NCBI RefSeq assembly: GCF_902859595.1
Contig: NZ_CADIJQ010000003.1
Location: 310,001-374,000 of the forward strand
Reading direction: 5' to 3'
Length of the DNA: 64,000 bases
From: Achromobacter kerstersii
Lineage (GTDB): Bacteria > Pseudomonadota > Gammaproteobacteria > Burkholderiales > Burkholderiaceae_B
Part shown: in pieces, positions 52,871 to 62,531 of the stretch
How positions within the stretch are numbered: the first letter of the stretch is position 1
How the letters are laid out: each line of letters starts with the position of its first letter
Made by a program: the position numbers and the translations under genes
Notes under the pieces: model-generated
The model's database searches: none
The model's input: only the letters and a program-made list of their open reading frames with translations
Told to the model about the DNA's origin: nothing

Positions 52871-53082
52871 GGGCGGTCCTCATCGGGGCGGACGGTACCG
52901 GGGCGGTCCATACCGGGGCGGTCCACACCGGGGCGATCCGCACCCGCGCGCCTATCGCGGCGAACGCGTGCGCGGCGCCACAGCAGCATGACTTCCACGC
53001 CCATCAGCACCGCCGTCACGCCATACGCGCCCAGAATGTACGGACCATGCCCCTGAAGGGAAAAGATCGCATCCCAAGTCAT
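52867..53082 (-). CDS. ccmD: haem exporter protein CcmD with a DRPG-rich tail
   Basis: A 71-residue small membrane protein. The first 40 residues are normal CcmD ([20 protein letters not shown], one helix, then basic [10 protein letters not shown]). The last 30 residues are a repeat tail, G-V/M-D-R-P, from a short GC-rich tandem repeat (plus-strand gaccgcccc-type units near 52875-52945), making it longer than most CcmD proteins. It joins CcmC and CcmE during haem transfer. Overlaps both neighbours by 4 bases. Confidence 0.88.
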   Translation of the reverse strand: MTWDAIFSLQGHGPYILGAYGVTAVLMGVEVMLLWRRARVRRDRRAGADRPGVDRPGMDRPGTVRPDEDRP

Positions 53083-53900
53083 CGGGCCTCCTTCGCGTTG
53101 GCGTGCAGCACGCCCGGCTCACGCTCCGCGATGATGCCGCGCACGCGCGCCAGCGCCACGGCCGCGCTGTATAGCCAGAACGCCGCCACCATCAGCAGCA
53201 TGGCGGTGACCATGATGCGCGCCATGCTGGGCGCGGCCGTCAGATTGATGGACGCGCCTTGATGCAGCGTGCTCCACCAGCGCACCGAGAAATAGATGAT
53301 GGGCACATTCACCACGCCGGCCAGCAGCAGAATGGCGCCGCCGCGATCGGCGCGCCGGATGTCGTCGGTGGCGGCCTGCAAGGCCATGAAGCCCAAATAT
53401 AAGAACAGCAGAATCAATTCCGACGTCAGGCGCGCATCCCACACCCACCACGCGCCCCACGTGGGCTTGCCCCACAACGCGCCTGTCCACAAGGTCAGGA
53501 AGGTGAACAGCGCACCCGTGGGCGCCAGCGCACGCATCATCATGAACGACAGCCGCGTGTTGTAAATCAGGCCCAGCGCGGCATACCCGGCCATCACCAG
53601 ATACAGAAACATCGACATCCACGCCGCCGCCACATGGATGAAAAGAATGCGGTAGACCTCGCCCTGCTGGCTGTCGGTAGGCGCAACCGCCAGACCCACC
53701 ACCAGGCCCGCGGCGGCGAATAACGCGGCGGCCAGCGCCAGCAGCGGAATCAGCCGCCCGGCCAGCGGGTAAAACACCGCCGGCGATGCGTAACGCATCC
53801 AGCCCGAGCCAGACGCGGCGGCGTGCGCTGACCCCGGCAGCGACGGTGACATGGACCCCGGCGAGGGCTGAGGCGAATGGAAGGCGGGAAGCTTCTGCAT
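53079..53900 (-). CDS. ccmC: haem ABC transporter permease CcmC
   Basis: A 273-residue membrane protein. After a polar N-terminal extension of about 40 residues (rich in Ser/Pro/Gly, longer than usual) six helices follow. The haem-binding WWD signature is WGAWWVWDARLTSELIL; flanking histidines are in FIHVAAAWMSM and STLHQGASI. It presents haem to CcmE. Start ATG at 53900 lies 8 bases after the ccmB stop. Confidence 0.94.
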   Translation of the reverse strand: MQKLPAFHSPQPSPGSMSPSLPGSAHAAASGSGWMRYASPAVFYPLAGRLIPLLALAAALFAAAGLVVGLAVAPTDSQQGEVYRILFIHVAAAWMSMFLYLVMAGYAALGLIYNTRLSFMMMRALAPTGALFTFLTLWTGALWGKPTWGAWWVWDARLTSELILLFLYLGFMALQAATDDIRRADRGGAILLLAGVVNVPIIYFSVRWWSTLHQGASINLTAAPSMARIMVTAMLLMVAAFWLYSAAVALARVRGIIAEREPGVLHANAKEAR

Positions 53901-53908
53901 GGGGCCTC

Positions 53909-54574
53909 TTAGTCCAGCGCCACGCGCAGCGCGGCGGACGCGCTCCAGGGGCACAACAGAATGGCCAGGCACAGGCAGGCGCCCAGCAGCGACAATTGCG
54001 GCCCGGCGCCCAAGCCCGCGTGCGTGGCCGACACCGCGCCCGCGCCAAAGATCAGCACGGGCACATACAGCGGCAGCACCAGCAAGGGCAAGAGCGCGCC
54101 GCCGCGCAAACCCAGCGTCAGCGCCGCGCCCAGCCCGCCCACCAGCGCCAGCGTGGGGGTACCCAGCAGCAGCGATAGCGCAAGCACGCCAATCGCCTCG
54201 GGCGGCAAGCCGAATTGCAAGGCCAGCACGGGGCTGGCGAGTATCAGCGGCAAGCACACGCTGAACCAGTGCGCGGCCAGCTTCACGCCCACCAGCAAGG
54301 GCAGCGGATGCGGTGACACCAGCAACTGTTCCAGCGCGCCGCTGTCATGGTCTTGGGAAAACGGACGATGCAGGCTCAGCAGGATGCCCAGCAGCGCGCA
54401 GACCCACAGCACGCCTGGCCCGATGGCCAGCAGCAACGCGGGGTCCGGGCCTATTGCCAGCGGGAACAACGAGCCCGCAACGATGAAGAACAGCGTGGCG
54501 CCCAACGTATCGGCGGGCCGGCGCCAGGCGAGCCGGATATCACGCAGCGCCAACTGAGACAGCGTAGCCAGCAT
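53909..54574 (-). CDS. ccmB: haem exporter permease CcmB
   Basis: A 221-residue membrane protein with six helices. Motifs LFFIVAGSLFPLAIGPDP and FSQDHDSGALEQLLVSPHPL (the very conserved CcmB loop) are present. With CcmA it forms the ABC part that drives release of holo-CcmE. The ATG lies 35 bases inside the ccmA end, a longer overlap than elsewhere in the operon. Confidence 0.94.
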   Translation of the reverse strand: MLATLSQLALRDIRLAWRRPADTLGATLFFIVAGSLFPLAIGPDPALLLAIGPGVLWVCALLGILLSLHRPFSQDHDSGALEQLLVSPHPLPLLVGVKLAAHWFSVCLPLILASPVLALQFGLPPEAIGVLALSLLLGTPTLALVGGLGAALTLGLRGGALLPLLVLPLYVPVLIFGAGAVSATHAGLGAGPQLSLLGACLCLAILLCPWSASAALRVALD

Positions 54575-55265
54575 CCGCGTAGTCATCCAGGTTGAGGGTT
54601 TGCGTGCGGGTTGCGGCCGCGGCCACCGCATTCGGCTTGCGATGCGACGCCACCACCGCTGCGCCGCCGGCGTCCAGGTGCGCATCCAGGGCCGTCCACA
54701 ACTGATCCAGGCTGGCCGCGTCCAGCCCCGCATCGGGTTCGTCCAGCAGCCATAACGGCTTGCCGCCCAGCACCACGGCGGCCAGCGCCAGCCGGCGGCC
54801 CTGGCCTTGCGACAGGCGCGCGGCAGGGGTGTGCAGACAGGCATCCAGGCGCCAGGTGCGCAAGGCGCTTGCGATGGCGTTATCGTCTTGCGGCGTGCCT
54901 GCCACGTGCAGGCTATACCGCATGTTCTCCAATGCGCTCAACTCGCCGGTCAGCCCATTGGCGTGGCCCAGAAACGCCACGCGGGCGAAGTAGGCGGATG
55001 GGTCTTGCCGGAAGTTGCTGCCTTGTGCATACAAGTCGCCGGACAGCGGGCGCAGCAGCCCCGCCAGCATGCGCAGCAAGCTCGTCTTGCCGCTGCCGTT
55101 GGCGCCTTGCACATGCAGCAGCTGGCCGGCGTGCAGATCAAAGCTGACCGCGCGTAAGCCATCGGGTTCGCCATGGAGTGGGCCACTGCGTTCGCCATGG
55201 GGGCCGCCAACCTGTCCGCCGTTCAGTCCCCCGCGCGGGCTGCGTAGCGCGCAAGCCGCCAGCAT
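54540..55265 (-). CDS. ccmA: haem exporter ATP-binding protein CcmA
   Basis: A 241-residue ABC ATPase. Walker A is GANGSGKTSLLRMLAG, the signature LSQGQGRRLALA and Walker B LWLLDEPDAGLD. An inserted Gly/His/Pro-rich stretch (GGLNGGQVGGPHGERSGP) between the first strand and the Walker A region is not usual for CcmA. The ATG at 55265 lies 13 bases after the napC stop; an alternative at 55292 would overlap napC. The close spacing indicates read-through from the nap genes. Confidence 0.93.
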   Translation of the reverse strand: MLAACALRSPRGGLNGGQVGGPHGERSGPLHGEPDGLRAVSFDLHAGQLLHVQGANGSGKTSLLRMLAGLLRPLSGDLYAQGSNFRQDPSAYFARVAFLGHANGLTGELSALENMRYSLHVAGTPQDDNAIASALRTWRLDACLHTPAARLSQGQGRRLALAAVVLGGKPLWLLDEPDAGLDAASLDQLWTALDAHLDAGGAAVVASHRKPNAVAAAATRTQTLNLDDYADAGYAVSVGAA

Positions 55266-55278
55266 CGGCGGCGGGGCG

Positions 55279-55914
55279 TCAGCGGGCCGCATTCGCAACC
55301 TCTTTGGGCGCGCCGGGCGGTGTTGCATCGGAAGTCTGGCCCGGTGGAATGTGCGGCAGCGTGTGGGCAATGCCCTTGTGGCAATCGATGCAGGTCTTGG
55401 ACTTGTCCGCCAGATACGTGCTGTGCATGTTCTGCGCACGCACGCTCTGGCGCGTGAAGTCCATGTATTCGTAGTTATGGCAGTTGCGGCATTCCAGCGA
55501 ATCGTTGGCCTTAAAGCGCGCCCATTCGTGCTGCGCCAGTTCCAGCCGCTTGTCCACAAACTTTTCCCGTGTGTCGATGGTGCCGAAGATCTTGCCCCAC
55601 ACTTCCTTGGACGCCTGCATCTTGCGCGCGATCTTGTCCGTCCAGTTGTGCGGCACGTGGCAGTCGGAACACAGCGCGCGCACGCCTGACCGGTTGGTGA
55701 AGTGGATGGTGCCCTTCAATTCGGCGTACACGTTGTCGCGCATTTCGTGGCAGCCGGTGCAGAATTTTTCGGTGTTGGTCAGTTCCATTGCGGTGTTGAA
55801 GGCGCCCCAGAACAGGATGCCGCCAATAAAGCCGCCGATCGTCAGAAAGCCCAGGCTGAAATGCACGCTGGGGCGGCGGATGATGTTCCAGTAGCGCTTC
55901 AGAAGCTTGAACAT
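55279..55914 (-). CDS. napC: tetrahaem quinol dehydrogenase NapC
   Basis: A 211-residue NapC/NirT cytochrome. One N-terminal helix (residues 20-40) anchors it; four CxxCH haem sites follow: FCTGCH, LCSDCH, ECRNCH and TCIDCH. It oxidises quinol in the membrane and reduces NapB. Immediately upstream of ccmA, whose products mature its haems. A 16-base gap to napB. Confidence 0.96.
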   Translation of the reverse strand: MFKLLKRYWNIIRRPSVHFSLGFLTIGGFIGGILFWGAFNTAMELTNTEKFCTGCHEMRDNVYAELKGTIHFTNRSGVRALCSDCHVPHNWTDKIARKMQASKEVWGKIFGTIDTREKFVDKRLELAQHEWARFKANDSLECRNCHNYEYMDFTRQSVRAQNMHSTYLADKSKTCIDCHKGIAHTLPHIPPGQTSDATPPGAPKEVANAAR

Positions 55915-55930
55915 GGCGGCGTCCTCTTCC

Positions 55931-56419
55931 TTACTTCTTCTGGGACGCCGGGGCGGTCAGGCGCTTGAGGATCACGTCGATGTCTTCATACGTGTTCGAC
56001 ACCAGCGGTTTGGCCTCGGCCTGCGGCACGTGGCATTGCACACAGAAATAGCGGCGCGGCGACACCTCGGCCAGCACATTGCTGTCGCGGTCCATGTAGT
56101 GCGTCACGCTTAAGGGTGGCGCCTGCGTTTCCTCGGTGTTCACGCGGGCATGGCAGGCCAGGCAGCGGTTGTAGTTCTTGTCGATCTGATAGCCGTCGAT
56201 CTTGTGCGGAATGGTGGGTGGCTGCATCGAATACGTCCGCATCCGCTTGATGTCCTTGTTTTCAATCGGGCTGATCAGCGGCGGATTGGTTTCCTCGGCA
56301 ATTGGCGTAGGGCCGCGCATGGGGTCTTCGACCTCAAGCGGCGGGGCGGCCCAGGCGGCCGAACTCAGGGCCGAGCCGATGGCGATCACGATGGCGATGG
56401 CGGTAGCGCGTACGTTCAT
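55931..56419 (-). CDS. napB: dihaem cytochrome c NapB, nitrate reductase small subunit
   Basis: A 162-residue periplasmic protein with a cleavable signal ([20 protein letters not shown]). Two haem sites: RCLACHAR and [27 protein letters not shown] is the characteristic NapB segment with an axial His. It passes electrons from NapC to NapA. Confidence 0.95.
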   Translation of the reverse strand: MNVRATAIAIVIAIGSALSSAAWAAPPLEVEDPMRGPTPIAEETNPPLISPIENKDIKRMRTYSMQPPTIPHKIDGYQIDKNYNRCLACHARVNTEETQAPPLSVTHYMDRDSNVLAEVSPRRYFCVQCHVPQAEAKPLVSNTYEDIDVILKRLTAPASQKK

Positions 56420-56438
56420 GGCTGTCTCCCGGGCGCCT

Positions 56439-58931
56439 TCAGACCTTGACGATCTTGACCGCGCACTTCTTGAAGTCGGTCTGGAACGAGATCGGGTCGG
56501 TGGCGTCCAGCGTGACCTTGTTGATCAGCTGGCCGGCGTCAAACCAGGGCACGAAGACAAGGCCGCGCGGCGGCTTGTTGCGCCCGCGCGTCTCAAGCCG
56601 CGTGCGCATCTTGCCGCGCCGCGACACGATCTCGACTTCCACGCCGCGGCGCAGGCCCATCGCCTGCGCATCGTCGGGGTGCATGAAACAGACCGCGTTG
56701 GGAAAGGCGCGATACAGCTCAGGCACGCGCCGCGTCATCGAACCCGAATGCCAGTGCTCCAGCACGCGGCCGGTGGACAGCCAGAACGGATATTCCTGGT
56801 CTGGCGATTCCGGGGGCGGCTCGTAGGGCAGGGCGTAGATGACGGCGCGGCCGTCCGGGTTGCCGTAGAACTCGAAGCCCGCGCCGGCTTTGACGTAAGG
56901 GTCGCTGCCTTCGCGGTAGCGCCACAGCGTTTCCTTGCCATTGACGACCGGCCAGCGCAGGCCGCGCGCTTCGTGGTAGGTGTCAAACGGCGCCAGGTCG
57001 TGGCCGTGGCCGCGGCCGAATTCCGCGTACTCCTCGAACAGCCCTTTCTGCGCATAGAAACCGAACGCCTTCGCTTCCTGGTTTTCGTAGTCGGCGTTCA
57101 ATTCGCTGTTGGGGAATTTGTTGACCTTGCCATTGGCGAACAGCACGTCGAACAGCGTCTTGCCGCGGTACTCGGGCTTTTTCGCCAACAAGTCCGCCGG
57201 CCACACTTCTTCCACCTTGAAGCGCTTGGAAAACTCCATCAGCTGCCACAAATCAGAGCGCGCATCGCCCGGCGCATTCACCAGCTGATGCCAGAACTGC
57301 GTGCGCCGTTCTGCGTTGCCATAGGCGCCTTCCTTTTCCACCCACATCGCGGCGGGCAGGATCAGGTCGGCGGAAATGGTGGTGACGGTGGGGTAGGCGT
57401 CCGACACAACGATGAAGTTGTCGGGGTTGCGGTAGCCGGGCAAACCTTCATTCATCAGGTTGGCGGCGGCCTGCATATTGTTGTTGACCATCACCCAGTA
57501 GGCGTTGATCTGCCCGTCTTTCAGCATGCGGTTTTGCAGCACGGCGTGCGCGCCCACCTTGTCGGGGATGGTGCCGTCGGGCAGTTGCCACAATGCTTCG
57601 GCATGCGCGCGGTGCTTGGGGTTGGTGACCACCAGGTCGGCGGGCAGGCGATGCGAGAACGTGCCCACTTCGCGCGCGGTGCCACAGGCCGAAGGCTGCC
57701 CCGTCAACGAGAACGGGCTGTTGCCCGGCGTGGAGATTTTGCCCGTCAGCAGGTGGATGTTGTAGACCATGTTGTTGGCCCACACTCCGCGCGTGTGCTG
57801 GTTGAAACCCATTGTCCAGAATGACGTCACGCGGATTTTCGGGTCGGCGTAAAGCTCAGCCAGATCCTGCAATTGCTTTTGCGGCACGCCGGTCAGTTTG
57901 GACGTGTATTCCAGGTCGTACTTTGAGACGAACTTCGCAAAGTCGTCATAGGTGATGGGCTTGGAGCCGCCGGCCTTGTCGGCGTTCTTGGCGGCCTTTT
58001 GCAAGGGGTGGTCGGGCCGCAAGCCATAGCCGATGTCGGTATTGCCTTCGTGAAACACCGTGTGCTTGTCCACGAAGTCGCGGTTCACGCGCTTGGTCTG
58101 GATGATGTAGTTGGCGATGTAGTTCAGAATGGCCAGGTCCGTTTGCGGCGTGAACGTCAGCGTCAGGTCGGCCAGTTCGTACGAGCGGTGCTCGAAGGTG
58201 GACAGCACCGCCACCTTGGTCTTGGGCGCAGACAAACGCCGGTCGGTGACGCGCGTCCACAGAATGGGGTGCATCTCGGCCATGTTCGAACCCCACAGCA
58301 CGAAGGCGTCGGCGTTCTCGATGTCGTCATAACAGCCCATGGGTTCGTCGGCGCCGAAGGTGCGCATGAAGCCCACGGCGGCCGACGCCATACAGTGCCG
58401 CGCGTTCGGGTCCAGGTTGTTTGACCGGAAGCCCGCCTTCATCAGCTTGAGTGCGGCGTAGCCTTCCCATACGGTCCATTGCCCTGAACCGAACATGCCC
58501 ACCGCAGTCGGCCCTTTGTCCTTCAACACCCGCTTGAACTGTTCGGCCATCACGTCAAAGGCCTGGTCCCAGGACACCGGCGCGAACTCGCCGTCCTTGG
58601 CGTACTTGCCGTCTTTCATCCGCAACAACGGGGTCGTCAACCGGTCGTTGCCGTACATGATCTTCGACAGGAAATAGCCCTTGACGCAGTTCAGGCCCTT
58701 GTTGACCTCGGCGTTGAAATCGCCATGCGTGGCCACGACCTGGTTGTCTTTCACCGCGACGTTCACGCCGCAGCCGGTCCCGCAGAATCGACAGGGCGCC
58801 TTCGACCATTTCAGTTTGGCGGCCTCGGATTCGGTCACGATGTTCTGCGTGTAGCCCACGATGGGAATGCCGGCTACGGTGGCGGCGGCAGCCGCTGCGG
58901 ATTGCTTGATGAAGTCTCTACGAGCCATGGA
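56439..58931 (-). CDS. napA: periplasmic nitrate reductase catalytic subunit NapA
   Basis: An 830-residue Mo-bisMGD enzyme that reduces nitrate to nitrite in the periplasm. Tat signal [20 protein letters not shown]; [4Fe-4S] ligands in CRFCGTGCG (Cys47, 50, 54) and NCVKGYF; the Mo-ligating Cys lies in [30 protein letters not shown] and [19 protein letters not shown] are typical NapA. The ATG at 58931 fits the AGGAG site inside the end of napD and gives a 14-base overlap. All needed residues are present, so it should be active. Confidence 0.97.
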   Translation of the reverse strand, partial: SMARRDFIKQSAAAAAATVAGIPIVGYTQNIVTESEAAKLKWSKAPCRFCGTGCGVNVAVKDNQVVATHGDFNAEVNKGLNCVKGYFLSKIMYGNDRLTTPLLRMKDGKYAKDGEFAPVSWDQAFDVMAEQFKRVLKDKGPTAVGMFGSGQWTVWEGYAALKLMKAGFRSNNLDPNARHCMASAAVGFMRTFGADEPMGCYDDIENADAFVLWGSNMAEMHPILWTRVTDRRLSAPKTKVAVLSTFEHRSYELADLTLTFTPQTDLAILNYIANYIIQTKRVNRDFVDKHTVFHEGNTDIGYGLRPDHPLQKAAKNADKAGGSKPITYDDFAKFVSKYDLEYTSKLTGVPQKQLQDLAELYADPKIRVTSFWTMGFNQHTRGVWANNMVYNIHLLTGKISTPGNSPFSLTGQPSACGTAREVGTFSHRLPADLVVTNPKHRAHAEALWQLPDGTIPDKVGAHAVLQNRMLKDGQINAYWVMVNNNMQAAANLMNEGLPGYRNPDNFIVVSDAYPTVTTISADLILPAAMWVEKEGAYGNAERRTQFWHQLVNAPGDARSDLWQLMEFSKRFKVEEVWPADLLAKKPEYRGKTLFDVLFANGKVNKFPNSELNADYENQEAKAFGFYAQKGLFEEYAEFGRGHGHDLAPFDTYHEARGLRWPVVNGKETLWRYREGSDPYVKAGAGFEFYGNPDGRAVIYALPYEPPPESPDQEYPFWLSTGRVLEHWHSGSMTRRVPELYRAFPNAVCFMHPDDAQAMGLRRGVEVEIVSRRGKMRTRLETRGRNKPPRGLVFVPWFDAGQLINKVTLDATDPISFQTDFKKCAVKIVKV

Positions 58932-59232
58932 CATCGCCAATCTCCTCGTTCATCGCGGCGAGCGTGTCGGCGTGCTGGTAGACCAGCGCCGAAGCCAGCA
59001 CGCCATCCAGGCGCTGGATCTCGGAGATCCGCGCCATCATGTCGTCGGTGGAGGGCGCTTCCAGCGTGACGACCAGCTTGCCGGTGTCGGACGCGCCATG
59101 GATTTCCGATCCCGCAATCGCCAATATCGCGGCGCGGACCTCGGGCAGTCGTTGGGGCAGGGCGTGCACCACCAGGCTCGCGATGTGCAGCTCGGGCGCC
59201 GCAGCGGGCGCAAGGGGGGGAAGCGCGGACAT
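58918..59232 (-). CDS. napD: NapD, chaperone for the NapA Tat signal
   Basis: A 104-residue cytoplasmic protein. '[20 protein letters not shown]' and [20 protein letters not shown] are the NapD pattern (binding face of a ferredoxin-like fold). It binds the Tat peptide of NapA and holds back export until the cofactor is inserted. Overlaps napA. Confidence 0.93.
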   Translation of the reverse strand: MSALPPLAPAAAPELHIASLVVHALPQRLPEVRAAILAIAGSEIHGASDTGKLVVTLEAPSTDDMMARISEIQRLDGVLASALVYQHADTLAAMNEEIGDVHGS

Positions 59233-59253
59233 GGAGGGTTCCGTCGCGTCTGT

Positions 59254-59412
59254 TCAGCTGCCCGGAGGGCCGGCAAGCAGCTGGTAGAACCAGACGATGA
59301 AACCGTATCCCGCCACGATGATGACCGTAAGGACGGGGGCCATGACTGCCGTCAGGAACAGAAAGCTTCGCAGCTCCTGCGGCTTGGTATAGCCATCAGA
59401 CTCGTTTTGCAC
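59254..59412 (-). CDS. napE: NapE, small membrane protein of the nap operon
   Basis: A 52-residue frame with GTG start: N-terminal polar part QNESDGYTKPQELRSFLFL, then one membrane helix (VLTVIIVAGYGFIVWFYQLL), ending AGPPGS. This is the NapE/TorE pattern 'E-x-R-x-FLFL...GYGF-(I/V)-WF-x-Q'. GAGG lies just before the start. It is the first gene of the operon, 21 bases before napD. Function unknown but always linked to nap or tor. Confidence 0.9.
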   Translation of the reverse strand: MQNESDGYTKPQELRSFLFLTAVMAPVLTVIIVAGYGFIVWFYQLLAGPPGS

Positions 59413-59466
59413 ACACCACCTCACTTTGATAGTTGGGGTATTGCATTGAACGTGCGGATGTCGAAG

Positions 59467-59495
59467 TTTTTAGCAGTGCTTTTACATGCCGTCAA
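59467..59495 (-). promoter_or_regulatory. candidate promoter of napEDABC-ccm
   Basis: On the minus strand TTGACG (59490-59495) and TAAAAA (59467-59472) are separated by exactly 17 bases, about 55 bases before the napE start. A half-site TATCAA near 59427 could belong to an FNR-type box, but no full TTGAT-N4-ATCAA was found. Confidence 0.45.
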
Positions 59496-59543
59496 TGTTG
59501 CATCACGGCGAAACAATCATGAATTGGCGCTGTATAGGCAGGT

Positions 59544-59586
59544 GCCTGACGCTTGCCCGGACGGGTGTCCGGGGCAAGCGTCAGGC
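59544..59586. terminator. 15-bp hairpin upstream of nap
   Basis: Perfect 15-bp stem (59544-59558 with 59572-59586) plus four more pairs after a bulge. It lies between the end of the BKACE operon and the nap promoter and probably insulates them; no T-run. Confidence 0.55.
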
Positions 59587-59628
59587 AGCCGTACTGATTC
59601 GCGTTGCTAATCAGAAGAAGGGTGACGG

Positions 59629-59664
59629 CTTCCAGTAGGAAGGGTGAGGGCTTCCTACTGGAAG
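59629..59664. terminator. 14-bp hairpin after the BKACE gene
   Basis: A perfect 14-bp stem cttccagtaggaag / cttcctactggaag with an 8-base loop, 18 bases after the BKACE stop. Together with the hairpin at 59544-59586 it forms a double terminator-like arrangement. Confidence 0.6.
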
Positions 59665-59682
59665 GGCGAGCGCTTCGCTGGA

Positions 59683-60537
59683 TCAGCCGATTGCGCCGTA
59701 GATGCGGCGCGCATCTTCTGCCGTGGCCAAGGTCCGGCCCAGCGCGCGGGCGCCTTCGGCGGCTTGGCGCACCAGGTCGGCATTGCCCGGAGCAATGCCG
59801 CCGTCGCGCAGCTTCAGATTATTTTCGAAGCCCACGCGCATGTGGCCCCCGAACGCCGCCGCCGTCGTGACGCAGGCGTTTTCCTCGGGCCCGAAAGCGC
59901 AGATCGCCCACGGCAGCGAATGATCGTAGGCAGCCAGAAAGGGCAGCAAGTCATACGCGGATGAGGTCTGGCCCACGCTGTACCGGCCCAGCACGAACAG
60001 CACTGACCACGCGCCGGGCGGCACCAGCCCGCGCGCGCGCAGCGACAGCCAGCGCCGCACATCGCCTTCGTCATACAGAATGATCTGCGTCATGATGCGG
60101 CGCTCGGCAATCCAGGCCAGGAACGCCGCCAGTTCCGCTTCGGGAATATCCGGCACGGCAATTTCACGCAGGCCGATCGACACGGCTTCGGGTTGCAGTT
60201 CACGCACCAGCGCGATTTGTTCCGCGGCCTTGTAGACGCCCGCGGCTTCGCTCGTGACCTGCACCAGCAGCTCGCGGCCCACGGCGCGTTCCACGGCCGC
60301 CAGCGCGTCGCGGTACGCCTGCGCATCCAGCAGATGGCTGCCGTCGGGCTTGCGCACGTGCATGTGCATCATGCCGGCGCCCGCGTCCAGGCAGGCGCGC
60401 GCTTCACGCGCCAGGTCGTCGGCCGTCAACGGCACGGCGGGGTGGTCGGCGGCCTTCTTGTAGGCGCCGTTGGGCGCCACGGTGATGATGACGGGGGAAT
60501 CGGCCAGCGCGGCGCGCGGCAGGGCGGGGGCGTTCAA
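59683..60537 (-). CDS. beta-keto acid cleavage enzyme (BKACE, DUF849)
   Basis: A 284-residue TIM-barrel enzyme that splits a beta-keto acid with acetyl-CoA into acetoacetate and an acyl-CoA. N-terminal VIITVAPNGAYKKAADHPAV, the Zn motif MMHMHVRKPDG (two His) and VGFENNLKLRDGG (Glu) are family marks. It overlaps the 3-hydroxyacyl-CoA dehydrogenase gene upstream by 4 bases. Such pairs act in carnitine (dehydrocarnitine cleavage) or related breakdown; the specific keto acid cannot be read from the sequence. Confidence 0.92.
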   Translation of the reverse strand: MNAPALPRAALADSPVIITVAPNGAYKKAADHPAVPLTADDLAREARACLDAGAGMMHMHVRKPDGSHLLDAQAYRDALAAVERAVGRELLVQVTSEAAGVYKAAEQIALVRELQPEAVSIGLREIAVPDIPEAELAAFLAWIAERRIMTQIILYDEGDVRRWLSLRARGLVPPGAWSVLFVLGRYSVGQTSSAYDLLPFLAAYDHSLPWAICAFGPEENACVTTAAAFGGHMRVGFENNLKLRDGGIAPGNADLVRQAAEGARALGRTLATAEDARRIYGAIG

Positions 60538-61496
60538 GGTTGAATCTCCGGCAGCTCGGGGTTGATCAGGTCCAGGCCGGCGCGCAGCAGGCGGTCATAG
60601 CGCGCGCGCTCGGCGGCGATGGTCTCGGGCGTCCAGGTGTAGAAGCCTTCGCCCGCCTTCATGCCATAGCGGCCATCAGCGGCGCGCTCGGTGAGGCAGC
60701 GCGCGGGGTGGTCCGCGTTGCAGAAGGTGGGATACATGGTGGCGCCCGCGGCGGCGTGCACATCAATGCCCGCGTGGTCGCGCTGCATGACGGGGCCGGC
60801 GGCCAGAAAGCGGAAGCCGAAGCCAAAGCGCACGGCGGCGTCCACGTCTTCCGGCGACGCGATACCGCGGTCGATCAGGTCGAACGCTTCGCGCGACAGC
60901 GCGTGCTGCAAGCGGTTGGCCAGAAAGCCCGGCAGGTCCTGCTTGACCTTCACCGGCACGCTGCCGCAACGGCGCATGAAGGCGATCAGTGAATCTGCGC
61001 ACGCGTTGTCGCTGGCCTCACCCAGCACCACTTCCACCAGTGGCACCAGGTGCGCCGGCATGAAGAAGTGCAGGCCCAACATGCGGCCGCGCGTCTCCAG
61101 GCCCTGGCCGATGGCGCTGATCGGGAAGCTGGAACTGTTGCTGGCCAGGATCGCGTCCGGCCGCGCGCGGCGCACCAAATCCGCAAACAGCGCCTGCTTG
61201 ATGTCCAACCGTTCGGGAATGCACTCGATGACGAGGTCAACCGTGGACCAATCCACCTCGTCCAGGCTGGGCGCGGTGGCCAGCAGCGAGGCATTGGCTT
61301 CGCGGCCTATCGTCTTCAGGTTTTCGGCCACGCGGGCGGGCAGGCCCGCCGCGCGCTCGGTGTTCGATTCGATCACGGTCGTACGGCAGGCCGCGCGGGT
61401 CAACACCACCGCCACGTCAGCGCCCATCGTGCCGCCGCCCACCACCACTGCATGCGCCGCGCCCGGATTGGGCAGCGCTTTTGCGTCCGTCTGCAT
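60534..61496 (-). CDS. 3-hydroxyacyl-CoA dehydrogenase family protein (carnitine dehydrogenase-like)
   Basis: A 320-residue NAD-dependent dehydrogenase. The Rossmann motif VVVGGGTMGADVAVVL is at residues 17-32; SNSSSFPISAIG and LHFFMPAHLVPLVEVV carry the catalytic Ser/His region; the C-terminal helical domain begins DLPGFLANRLQHAL. It would oxidise a 3-hydroxy acid or acyl to the 3-keto form, the substrate of the BKACE enzyme it overlaps. The fused thioesterase domain of some L-carnitine dehydrogenases is absent. Divergent from the LysR gene, its likely regulator. Confidence 0.9.
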   Translation of the reverse strand: MQTDAKALPNPGAAHAVVVGGGTMGADVAVVLTRAACRTTVIESNTERAAGLPARVAENLKTIGREANASLLATAPSLDEVDWSTVDLVIECIPERLDIKQALFADLVRRARPDAILASNSSSFPISAIGQGLETRGRMLGLHFFMPAHLVPLVEVVLGEASDNACADSLIAFMRRCGSVPVKVKQDLPGFLANRLQHALSREAFDLIDRGIASPEDVDAAVRFGFGFRFLAAGPVMQRDHAGIDVHAAAGATMYPTFCNADHPARCLTERAADGRYGMKAGEGFYTWTPETIAAERARYDRLLRAGLDLINPELPEIQP

Positions 61497-61551
61497 GGTT
61501 TGCTCCTATGTCTGGATCATCATTGGGGGCGAGTGTAGAGAACCCGCTTTG

Positions 61552-61600
61552 ATTGATGAATCAGATTTTTTGGATAGAATGATCGCCAAATCAGATCAAT
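61552..61600. promoter_or_regulatory. candidate LysR operator between the dehydrogenase and LysR genes
   Basis: An imperfect inverted repeat (attgatgaatcagattt at 61552-61568 and aaatcagatcaat at 61588-61600) sits in the divergent gap, and contains T-N11-A matches. It is AT-rich in a GC-rich setting, as operators and promoters are. Confidence 0.5.
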
Positions 61601-61618
61601 AGGGCGGGGCGGCAAACC

Positions 61619-62527
61619 ATGCAGATCAATCTTTCGATGCGCGATATCGACACCACCCTGGTGCTCGGCCGCACGCTCAACTTCCGCCAGGCGGCCGCGC
61701 AGCTGCATTTGTCGCAATCGGCGCTGTCCACGCAGATTCAACGCATTGAAGAGGCGCTGGGCGTGCGCCTGTTTGACCGCACCACGCGCACCGTGCGGCT
61801 GACGGCGGCGGGCGAGGTCTTCATGCAGCAGGCCGCGACCTTGCAGGTGGCCTTCCGCGACGCCATTGCCGCCGTCAGCGGCGTCACCAGCGCCGAGCAG
61901 GGCCAGGTGTCGGTCGCCGCGTTGCCGTCGCTGGCCGCGCGACTGCTGCCGCGCGTGCTGATGGCCTATCGGCAGGACCATCCCAACGTCGCCCTGAAAG
62001 TGCGCGATACCTTGTCTGGCCCCGCGTTCGACCTGGTGCGCGCAGGCGAGGTCGACTTCGCGCTCACCGCCGCCGACCCCCAACACGCCGACCTGCACTA
62101 CGTGCCGCTGATGTCCGACAGCTTTCTGCTGCTGATCCCCGAGTCGCACGCCCTGGCGAAAACGCGTGGACCGCTGCGCTGGGCCGACACCGCTACCGCC
62201 GCGCACGTATCGATGGTGCAGCCCAGCAGCGTGCGGCAGTACACAGAGTGGGCCTTCCTGCAAAACCGCATCCGCTTCACGCCCGCGTTTGAAGCCGAAC
62301 ACCTGACCACCATTGTTGCGATGGTTGAATGCGGTTTCGGCGTGGCGGCGCTACCTGAGATTGCCGCGGGCGCAGTGTCGCAAACCGCCATTGTTCAGCG
62401 CCCGCTGATCGGGCCGGTGGCGGAACGGTCGATCGGCTTGGTCACGTCACGCAACCGCAGCCTGTCGCCCGCCGCGGCAGCGCTGGTGCAAACGCTGCGG
62501 GAGTATCTGGCGGCGCAGGTGCGGTAG
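61619..62527 (+). CDS. LysR family transcriptional regulator
   Basis: A 302-residue regulator. The helix-turn-helix is at residues 5-65 (FRQAAAQLHLSQSALSTQI, EEALGVRLFDRTTRTVRLT). The effector domain begins GQVSVAALPSLAARLLPRVL near residue 93. It starts 122 bases from the divergent dehydrogenase-BKACE pair and probably activates it with the pathway substrate as inducer. Confidence 0.9.
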   Translation: MQINLSMRDIDTTLVLGRTLNFRQAAAQLHLSQSALSTQIQRIEEALGVRLFDRTTRTVRLTAAGEVFMQQAATLQVAFRDAIAAVSGVTSAEQGQVSVAALPSLAARLLPRVLMAYRQDHPNVALKVRDTLSGPAFDLVRAGEVDFALTAADPQHADLHYVPLMSDSFLLLIPESHALAKTRGPLRWADTATAAHVSMVQPSSVRQYTEWAFLQNRIRFTPAFEAEHLTTIVAMVECGFGVAALPEIAAGAVSQTAIVQRPLIGPVAERSIGLVTSRNRSLSPAAAALVQTLREYLAAQVR

Positions 62528-62531
62528 GCGG

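Noticed and set aside
59413-59543. FNR box in front of napE
   Set aside because: Only half-sites (such as TATCAA) were found; no TTGAT-N4-ATCAA, so oxygen control is not claimed from the sequence.
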